Part shown: positions 56,786 through 64,000 of the stretch, in pieces
Layout: each line of letters begins with the position of its first letter
How positions within the stretch are numbered: position 1 is the first letter of the stretch
NCBI GenBank assembly: GCA_963281255.1
Contig: OY725491.1
Span: 4,328,857-4,392,856 of the forward strand
Direction of reading: 5' to 3'
Length of the DNA: 64,000 nucleotides
DNA from: Aphrocallistes beatrix
Taxonomy: Eukaryota; Porifera; Hexactinellida; Sceptrulophora; Aphrocallistidae
Position numbers and translations under genes: made by a program
Notes under the pieces: generated by a model
The model's database searches: none
The model's input: only the letters and a program-made list of their open reading frames with translations
What the model was told of the DNA's origin: nothing

Positions 56786-57088
56786 AAATAATGATTTATG
56801 CAATTAGTGTTGTCAAGTGAGGTATTATAAATGAGTAATAGAAATAATATGCAGCAAAACAATACATTATTGTAATACACTAGTGTTGTATGTGAAGTAA
56901 ATATAAATATTGTGGTTACATAATATTTTCAAAATGAATATTTAAGCAACCATGAACTCACAATATGAGATAATTATATAGTTGATAATAACAGTTATTT
57001 AATTAGCGGTTTAGGATTGAAGTATTTAACCAATCCATGGTACCAATTTTTTGGTGAGTGCCAATGCCTTAGTATATAGAATGCTATG

Positions 57089-57150
57089 GCTACAGTATAT
57101 CCTTACTATTAAAATTCGATTGATGTATGTATATATATATATATATATAT
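57089..57150 (+). repeat. Rep-A copy 17, right outer end
   Basis: The TSD GCTACAG, then TATATCC and TTACTATTAAAATTCGATTG followed by (TA)n. It completes copy 17 across the P-like insertion and is shared with copy 18. Confidence 0.75.
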
Positions 57151-57154
57151 ACAC

Positions 57155-57555
57155 GTATGTCTCTCTGTAACGAATTAATTGAAGAAACTGCTAGGCTTGT
57201 TGAATTCTTTTTGCTATGGGTCCACTAAGTTCTAATCTCAGACGAATGTCGACTCATCATGGAATTATGATTTCATTGTCACATTTTTAGGATTAGAAAT
57301 TCAGAAAAAAAAGTGCGTAGAATATATCTTAAATATTATACAACTATCATAAAAAAATGATGACGCATCACTGTTATGTCGTCATTATTAAGCATCAAAA
57401 AAACGACAAATTTGATGATCTTTCGAGTGATATCGATTATAACAGTAAGACAGACATATTTGGAGATGTTACTTCATAATTAATCAATCTGAGCCCAGAC
57501 GGACATAAAGTGTCCGCCAATCCCGCATCGCAAGTAAGCGAAGCACGCTTGTATA
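57155..57555 (-). repeat. Rep-A copy 18
   Basis: From CTGTAACGAATTAATTGAAG to the GC-rich remnant GTGTCCGCCAATCCCGCATC. Both CRE boxes have decayed (ATTTCAT, GTCGTCA). It preserves the uninterrupted ATTATTAAGCATCAAAA text used to define the MITE at 49877. Confidence 0.8.
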
Positions 57556-57567
57556 TATATACATTAG

Positions 57568-58200
57568 AGTGTTTCAAAAGTTTGAATTTTTAGATGCTTA
57601 CCCTTCAAATAGACCAAATGTTTACTATGAAAAATTCTAGCAATTTGGAGATTGTTTCGTGGTTTCGCTTTTAGGCTTCTCCAGGTGCAGCTCTATAATA
57701 GGATTTTTCGGGTTTAGGGATAAAATTGCAAAAAGAGTACTTCTGATATATATAAAGGATCTAGAAACTTTGTATTGAGATATTTGAGGGTGGTTTTGTA
57801 CCGGATAATAATACATTTTGACGGGATAAAATCTTCCGGTTTGTAGATATTGGTAAAATCAGTTGGGCCATTAATAATTACAAGTATGAAGGCTGGTCCC
57901 AACTGATTTCACCAATATCTCCAAACCGGTAGATTTTAGCCAATCAAAATGTATAATTAGCTGATATAATACCACCCTCAAATATCTCAATACCTCAAGT
58001 AAGATCCTTTACACATACGTATCAGGAGTACTCTTTCTGCAATTTTATCCCTGAGCCGGAAAAAAATCCCATTATAAATTTGCACCTTGCGCTAAATTAT
58101 CTCCAAATTGCTTGAATTTTTTATGGTGAACATTTGGTGATGAAAGTAAACTATGTATTTGAAGGGAACATCTAAAGATTCAAACTTTTTGAAACAGTAT
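57568..58200. mobile_element. Foldback FB-2, diverged copy
   Basis: The same arm blocks as 18899-19579 (TTTGAGGGTGGTTTTGTACC; AATAATACATTTTGA; CCGGTTTGTAGATATTGGT) in inverted pairs around ~57880. Ends read AGAGTGTTTCAAAAGTTTGA and TCAAACTTTTTGAAACAGTA. Target duplication unclear because it sits in (TA)n. Confidence 0.75.
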
Positions 58201-58745
58201 AATATACATATATAAACATGTTTTATAGCAAGGATTGATATCAATAAGTTTGTTTACACACCCTAATCAAATTTTCGGCATATTGTCTTCCGACATTTGA
58301 CCAGGGAAGTCGGAACTCGGTCAAGTTTGCAAATTCGTTTGTAGCAGAAACAATGAGAGAAATTATATCTTCGTCAGACGATTCTCCGAATTTGCAGGAA
58401 GGATGCTGTGCAAAATGGAAGAATCATATAACGAAAAATAAGAAGAGGTTGATACAGATGATATGTTGGTGGAATCAATGGTGGTTGTTTACTTTCAGAA
58501 CAAAGAAAATGGAAAGTTCTTGTGAGGGGACACCAATATCTGAAAGGGGTGTTAGAGGTTGCTTTTAATATAAGCCAAACAGTGAATTCATTTAGAGAAA
58601 GAGAGATAGCTGGTCCTGACCAGCCTGGCTACTCCCATCAGAGTAATAGGCTTAAAACAGCTTGAAAAATCGAAAATCGTGCTCAGAATTACTTTTGCGC
58701 AATGATATGATGACTAATCAAAATTTTGACAATGGATATAGTATA
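58201..58745. other. Spacer with an FB-1 fragment
   Basis: No gene. 58645-58745 matches an FB-1 inner-outer arm (GGCTTAAAACAGCTTGAAAA, TTTTGCGCAATGATATGATG, AATTTTGACAATGGATATA). Confidence 0.5.
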
Positions 58746-58747
58746 TA

Positions 58748-58926
58748 CAGTAAAACCTCCAATTAGGGAACACTTTTGGGACTGTTGAAAAGTGTTCCTA
58801 ATATGGAGGTGTTCCTTGATAAGAGGTCTGCCTAAAGGATAGGAGAAAACCGGGACTTAAAAAAGGTGTCCTCTAAGCGCGGTGGTGTTCCTTAATCGGA
58901 GCTGTTCCTTAATGGAGGTTTTACTG
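58748..58926. mobile_element. Pogo/Tigger-like MITE, 179 bp
   Basis: CAGTAAAACCTCCAATTAGG at the left and TTAATGGAGGTTTTACTG at the right, TA on both sides. GTGTTCCT motifs recur inside. Non-coding. Confidence 0.9.
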
Positions 58927-58935
58927 TACATATAT

Positions 58936-59105
58936 ACAAGCACGCTTCGCTTGCTTGAGCTGCACGACTGGCAGACGGGCCCTTTGGGCGCCTGGGCTCA
59001 CATTGCTTAATTATAAGGGAGAAAACATCTCTAAATATGTCTGTCTTACTTTTATAATCGATATCACTCGAAAAATAAAATTTGTCAATTTTGAAATTTT
59101 TGAAT
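58936..59105 (+). repeat. Rep-A copy 19, 5' part
   Basis: GC-rich block with a single compact hairpin (GGGCCC-TTT-GGGC), then ATTGCTTAATTATAAGGGAG through ATCGATATCACTCG to AATTTTTGA. The rest is replaced by a sequence with repeated CAGTGGGTGTCC/AAGTGGGTGTCC motifs (59130-59215), perhaps another element end. Confidence 0.8.
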
Positions 59106-59229
59106 TCATGGCCGGAGCCATGTTTTATCGGCAGTGGGTGTCCTAAGAAGGATTTCTCTGAAAGTGGGTGTCCATTTATGGAGGGATACATATTATAAAA
59201 CAGGACGCAGTGGGTGTCTGGACGCCGGC

Positions 59230-60115
59230 GCCCTGTTTATACCACTCACCATTTTAAAATCTTGTTGTGCGCTTCGACCAGTCCATTTGCTATCGGGTGA
59301 GAGGCGCGAGTACTCCGGTTGTCAACTTCTAATTTCTGATGAAATTGCTGGAAACTCTAATGGAAAAGAAAAATATATCTATTTCAATCATATCGATACA
59401 GTTAAATTGTTTAGTGAGGTTAGCTACTAGTATGGACTTGTATATACGTACATACGTACAAGGAACAAAATTCTCAATTCGATTACATGCATAGATAGAT
59501 GTACAATTTCAGGAAGAAGTCTTACTTGTTAAGGATTCTGCAAAATAACATTCGGATTTAAGTATGCTACAGCGTTTAAATTAGAATTGCATCTTTAATT
59601 AAACATACATTGCTAATGAACTCTTTGCCATGATCATGTTGGATGATATCTGGGACACCAACATCTAGGTAGATGTCTCTGATTCTCGACAACTTCATCA
59701 ATCGTTTACTCTTGAGAGATCGTACTACTACGTACTTGCTCAAATAGCACACTGTAACGACAAGTGCTTTAGCCTTACGGACTGGGAGAAAGATCACAAA
59801 TAAGATTAACCCCGATATGCTTCCATGGTCTCTTGGGAGGAGGGGCCGGAAGCAACTTTCTCTGAGGTTGAGGTGGTAGTGACTTGTTTCGCTGGCAAGC
59901 ATCACACGATTTCACCTTTTAATATAGAATTGAATAATAAAGGTTAATTCAATAAAATTGTAATTGATGACTAGTTGACAATCTCTGAATACATCCCCAG
60001 GCAATAATAACACAGCTGGATTGATTGAACGGTAGCATTCATTCCCGGATGCAGTAGATGATCATGGTACTTCTCCAATATACCGGTACATCAAAACCTG
60101 CGTCTTTCTCTTCCC
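59230..60115 (-). pseudogene. Integrase relic V
   Basis: Minus-strand exons in family order. Zinc-binding exon near 60085-59975 (ILEKYHDHLLHPGMNATVQS). Core start near 59920-59770, with VKSCDACQRNKSLPPQPQ and the ICDL strand. Middle core near 59745-59590 (LSKYVVVRSLKSK and VGVPDIIQHDHGKEF, carrying the second catalytic Asp). Third-motif exon near 59350-59250 (FQQFHQKLEVDNRS, ANGLVEAHNKILK) ending at a GTGAGT donor. Intron positions match relics II and IV. Broken in several places; less worn than relic II. Family: KRBA2/Ginger-type integrase. Confidence 0.72.
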
Positions 60116-60759
60116 CGTTTCTAATCTCAAACGGGCGGGCATGCTTAAAATATGTGACCGTCTCGGGGTTTGATTATGACACGAGACAGGCCAAACTCTG
60201 TTCTCTCTGTTGGATAGTCTCGTGTCCTTATCATGCAGCCTCAAGCGATTATCCTTTTGTCAGGCCAATGCAACTTTGTACGTAGATGAATATTACTCGA
60301 TAATTAAAAAATGTTCCCGCCATGCTGTTGCGTCGTACGTTTACCTTGTAGAGTATATGCAATTCAGAGATGAAAAATGTGTCTAACTTCTTGAAGTTCC
60401 ATTTCTGCTGACGGGAAAGTTATTCTAGATATTTGCCGTCTCTCAGGAATTCAAAGATTTTGGCGTACTATAAACCGTCCATTGAATAAACTTCCCGATA
60501 ATCAAGTACCGTGAGAAGCTTACTAATTAATCAAATAAAAAAGAGAAGATGCAAAATAAAATTAGAGCAAATGAATCTAGATATGCAACACAGCGCATAT
60601 TATACGTTCTGAACTCATTCGATCTATAGTACATAGACATACTTTCTCAGAATTCTAAGACCCAGTAGACAAATCTAAAAAGTAATGTCTGAAAATTCAA
60701 TTTCATAATACTGGTGTCTGAAAATTCTACGCAACAGGTCTTATTCCTACTTCGAATGG
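60116..60759. other. Spacer without a clear gene
   Basis: Possibly the 5' region of integrase relic V on the minus strand, but no exon could be supported. Ends in CTACTTCGAATG, which recurs to the right of the following MITE (61096), a small flank duplication. Confidence 0.45.
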
Positions 60760-60767
60760 TTTAGGTC

Positions 60768-61082
60768 AGCGATGGGCAACCTGGGGCCCGCGAGACTAAA
60801 TTTGATGGCCCGCGACTCTTCAAACACTCTATTATGGGGCCCGCGTGTTCGTGATTGTAGTACAAAATGGGCCCGCCTAACTTTGGTGTAAAATTCATGC
60901 TGAATATCAATATATTTACGATAATCATTATATAATGATTCAATTTTTTTACTTAGTTATTTTTGCTTTTATAAGTATAATTTTAGTTATTACATGAATA
61001 ATTTAATACCATATAGGTTTCTAAAGTCAGTTCTTGCTATTGCCATGGTGATGTGACAATAACAAAGACTAACCCGCCACTG
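60768..61082. mobile_element. hAT MITE, 315 bp, CAGCGATGGGCAACC end
   Basis: CAGCGATGGGCAACCTGGGG at the left, ...AACCCGCCACTG at the right, flanked by GTTTAGGT (60760-60767 and 61083-61090). GGCCCGC motifs in the left half are typical for the class; the right half is AT-rich. Confidence 0.88.
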
Positions 61083-61587
61083 GTTTAGGTTTTATTGCTA
61101 CTTCGAATTAGGTCTTATTCCAGCGACTCGTTGCATACAATTTCTCAATTCCGATCCTGTTGCCAATACATACGCGAGCATGTTAAACAGAGCCTGGAAC
61201 TCCCACCTTCTGCCTTAAATAATCACGTTCAAACAACATTTTCGGTTTTGGACTATAAGGAACAAATGATTTTTTCTTTCCAGACAGCGTGGGAAAGTGT
61301 TAAAAAATATATATATATAAAAATAAACTTGCAATTCGCGATTATTTCAGTAACACAGTAATCATAGATAAATGCAATCAAGCAATCCCGATACTGGATT
61401 ATTACTTTCTGTATTTTTATTGTTAAAAAGCTTTTCGAGGACAATTAATTATTCAAGTGTTTAATACTGCTCAGGGGCGGACCGGGGGGAGGGGGCAAGG
61501 GGATGGCACCTTTTACATTTATCTTGATCCCCAAGTTTCCTATTTACGCTAACAATTAATTCATTTCCTTAAAAATATACCCAAATC
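61083..61587. other. Spacer with a lone hAT end
   Basis: No gene. CAGGGGCGGACCGGGGGGAG at 61472 is a hAT-type start with no right end found; similarity to the fragment at 28721 is limited to the first ~12 bases and G-richness. Confidence 0.5.
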
Positions 61588-63785
61588 CATAGCCTACTGT
61601 ATATAAGGCCTCACAGTAACTTGCGGATTTGGGACTAGGGATGCGGAGGAAGACCGTTGAACTAATACATGAGCTGCCTAAAATCATTTACAAAGCACAA
61701 TACTAGAGCTTAGGAATGTATTATCAGCATATATAAATATGGTGTCAAAGTACCCATATCCGTTGTTAAAAATTTGATTAGTCACCATATGGTTGCGCAA
61801 TAGGTTATATTTGTGACAAATTTGGTGATTTTCAGAGGCCGTTTAGGGGCACTTCTAAGTGTTTTTATTGTAAAATTTTTCGCATAGAACTGAGATGTTA
61901 ATGGGTTAATTAATACGAAAAATTTGGAATTTTTTCATGGAATGTTGGTACATTCCAGTGATAATTTCGACCTCTAAATTCTATAGTTTATGAGATATTC
62001 GACAATGTACCATATTGGTCACATTTGATAATTTGTCGAATATCTCATAAACTATTGAATTTAGAGGTCGAAATTATATTATCGCTTAGTAGGAAGTAGT
62101 ATATTCGCTATCAAATGGAATTACATTTGAATGTGTAGCCATTGCAGTTTTAAAGATATAACACCAACTGACCAAAACACGTTTCCATAGCAACACTGGA
62201 ATGTACCAACATTCCATGAAAAAATTCCAAATTTTTCGTATTAATTAACCCATTAACATCTCAGTTCTATGCGAAAAATTTTACAATAAAAACACTTAGA
62301 AGTGCCCCTAAACGGCCTCTGAAAATCACCAAATTTGTCACAAATATAACCTATTTCGCAACCATATGGTGACTAATCAAATTTTTACAGCGGATATGGG
62401 TACTTTGACACCATATTTATATATGCTGATAATACATTCCTAAGCTCTATTGTGCTTTGTAAATGATTTTAAGGTTGGTGTTTCCCATGCGAAACTTGTT
62501 TTTTATTAAAAATGTGCCCGAATTGCTTTTTTATCATTTTTAGATCCTTATAGGGGTTCTAAACAATAATCCCGATTTTTATAACTCCAGCCCCAATATT
62601 TCGCCACTTTGAGCCACTTGTATCACCTGCTGTCACTCTAAAAACGACACATTTTAAATGCGAAATGTCCCACAGCTCTAACTGCTTTAAACAGTGCCAG
62701 ATCATCTTTTTAATGCTGAATTCATGCTCAGCACTGGATTTCCAGCAATTTGATATATATATTGACCATATTTGGAAACATTTTTGTTTGACCGTGCCTA
62801 GCAACGGCCAGGAATTTTTTAACATTCCTGACCGTTGCTAGGAAAAGGCAACCAAAAATATTTCCAAATATGGTCAATATATATATCAAATTGCTGGAAA
62901 TTTAGTGCTGAGTACGAACTCAGTATTAAAATAACGACCTGGCATAGTCAAATAAAGTTATAGGTATGGGATTTCGGCGGAAACTATCGGACATGGTCAT
63001 TTTTGGGCCCCCAGTGATAACTGTCAACTTTTTCACACTTTTGAAGGTGTCATGATGTGAAAATATTTGATATGCCATATTTTGAAGTTAAGTACTACAA
63101 TAAGTTGTTGATTGAGGATGTTTTGATGTTATATATTATCAGAATTCCGTAAAAACAAATGGAAATCAAGCCTTTCCGAAGAAAATTGCTTTGTAGCATG
63201 TTTTTAACACTCAAAAAAATCAATTTTACAACGGAGGAATCTCTAGTTACAAAAGTCATAGAGTAAAAAACTCGATTGTTTTGGAAAGATCTCGTCACGT
63301 AGAACAAAATGATAGAGATAGATTTTCGATATTCTACTTTAGAAAAAAGTTAAAATATTTTTCCTTTCGAAAACCTGCCTCTAAATTTTGTATAAACGAA
63401 ATTTGAAAGAAAAAATTATTTAGGTTAAAATTGAAAATTCTATTCCTATTATTTTCTTTATTCAACCATTTTGTGTAAGAATAATTGAGTAAAAGAGGCA
63501 TAAGGCATTGAAGTTTCCTTGAATGTCCTCTATAAATTAGGTCATTTGGGAAAAAAATAATTTTTCTCTTACTTCTTGGGCTCCCGAAAAGTGTATTTTT
63601 GCAGATAACTCAACGAGAATAGTTTCCACAAAAAATTTCAGAAGAAAATAATGAAAACTTTAAAAGTTAGTTCTGGAAGGAAACACCAACCTTAAGCAGC
63701 TCATGTATTAGTTCAACGGTCTTCCTCCGCATCCCTAGTCCCAAATCCGCAAGTTACTGTGAGGCCTTATATACAGTAGGCTATG
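61588..63785. mobile_element. Foldback FB-1 subfamily, split by a TTAA-2 element
   Basis: Outer ends CATAGCCTACTGTATATAAG and its reverse complement; 7-bp duplication CCAAATC (61581-61587 and 63786-63792). Arms pair at 61588-62010 with 62050-62470 plus 63696-63785. The right arm is interrupted by 62473-63691. Arm sequences are clearly related to, but distinct from, the 33164 copy. Confidence 0.92.
62473..63691 (-). mobile_element. TTAA-2 element, 1.2 kb, nested
   Basis: Ends GGTTGGTGTTTCCC and GGAAACACCAACC flanked by TTAA (62469-62472 and 63692-63695). Reverse complement of 16250-17465 with very high similarity and 3 bp difference in length, so both moved recently. It has the same central inverted repeat at 62745-62895. 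Confidence 0.92.
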
Positions 63786-64000
63786 CCAAATCGCTTTATT
63801 AATTTTAATTAATTCACATTTACGGTTTTTATAAGACCTATTTATATATATACACTTTTCATTTTATAGGGGACGACATTTTATGAGTTCGCTCCTCTCG
63901 CCGAATAATATGTCTACTGTTCGTCCATACGTCACTGATACTGCTGAATTTTACGATTCTGTCATATTGCTAATGTTTTTAGTATTTAAGAATTATTTTC
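63786..64000. other. End of window, nothing recognised
   Basis: AT-rich; no frame or repeat supported. Confidence 0.5.

Larger units (their letters stand above)
54894..57088 (-). mobile_element. P-like DNA transposon with THAP exon, 2.2 kb
   Basis: Terminal inverted repeats of ~75 bp start CATAGCATTCTATATACTAA on the left and end in the reverse complement (...GAATGCTATG) on the right. A 7-bp duplication GCTACAG lies at 54887-54893 and 57089-57095. A THAP-type exon sits near the right end on the minus strand. The interior otherwise holds a minisatellite (55150-55725), a hAT MITE (56051-56204) and a hairpin (56379-56437). No catalytic region of the transposase remains, so it is a deletion derivative. 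P elements have CA-starting ends, N-terminal THAP fingers and 7-8 bp duplications. Confidence 0.8.

Overview
The window reads as AT-rich non-coding DNA from an animal, most likely an invertebrate, built almost wholly from transposable elements and their relics. The evidence is the mix of cut-and-paste families (hAT, Tc1, mariner, pogo-like, MULE with FLYWCH fingers, a P-like element with a THAP exon, two families with TTAA target duplications, a Harbinger-like MITE), intron-containing integrase relics, and GT-AG splice sites. I cannot name the species. I found no intact host gene, no tRNA or rRNA gene and no CRISPR array.

Layout. 0-7 kb: ends of a P-like and a TTAA element, a TIR-flanked integrase relic, an OTU-like fragment, and a complete but dead 3.0-kb hAT transposon with two smaller elements inside it. 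7.6-9.6 kb: a 1.9-kb TTAA element. 10-11.2 kb: a foldback element. 11.4-18 kb: an integrase gene relic split by a 3.4-kb TTAA element that itself holds a hAT MITE and a second TTAA element. 18-26.5 kb: repeat fragments, a near-complete Tc1 inside an abundant repeat called Rep-A here, another integrase fragment, and more TTAA and foldback copies. 26.8-28.7 kb: a decayed multi-exon gene (tentatively DUF6589-like), cut off at a hAT end. 32-36 kb: a third long integrase relic, invaded by a foldback, a hAT MITE and a Tc1-type MITE. 36.4-38.3 and 45.3-46.5 kb: two MULEs with clean target duplications. 38.5-41.3 kb: a Rep-A copy split by a TTAA element and a hAT. 47-52 kb: a cluster of eight Rep-A copies with a truncated mariner. 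54.9-57.1 kb: a P-like element carrying a THAP exon and a 23-bp minisatellite. 57-64 kb: more of the same families, ending in a foldback with a nested TTAA element.

Three things stand out. (1) Rep-A, about 0.5-0.6 kb and present about nineteen times, carries a sharply GC-rich block with two short hairpins whose three-base loops vary while the stems stay paired; its AT-rich body carries two TGACGTCA (CRE) boxes and a TGAGTCA (AP-1) box. (2) The THAP-bearing element and the large foldback elements share CATAGC...GCTATG ends and 7-bp target duplications, which suggests a common P-type transposase. (3) The integrase relics share intron positions, so they spread as DNA and not through spliced RNA. 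Clean target duplications at about twenty insertions give a relative time order; Rep-A is among the older layers.

In the entries, Rep-A orientation is + when the GC-rich block comes first. TTAA-1 is the family with GGATACCGCCC ends, TTAA-2 the family with GGTTGGTGTTTCC or GGTTGGCCTTTCC ends. All coordinates and target duplications were read by eye; family assignments rest on recalled motifs, not on searches.
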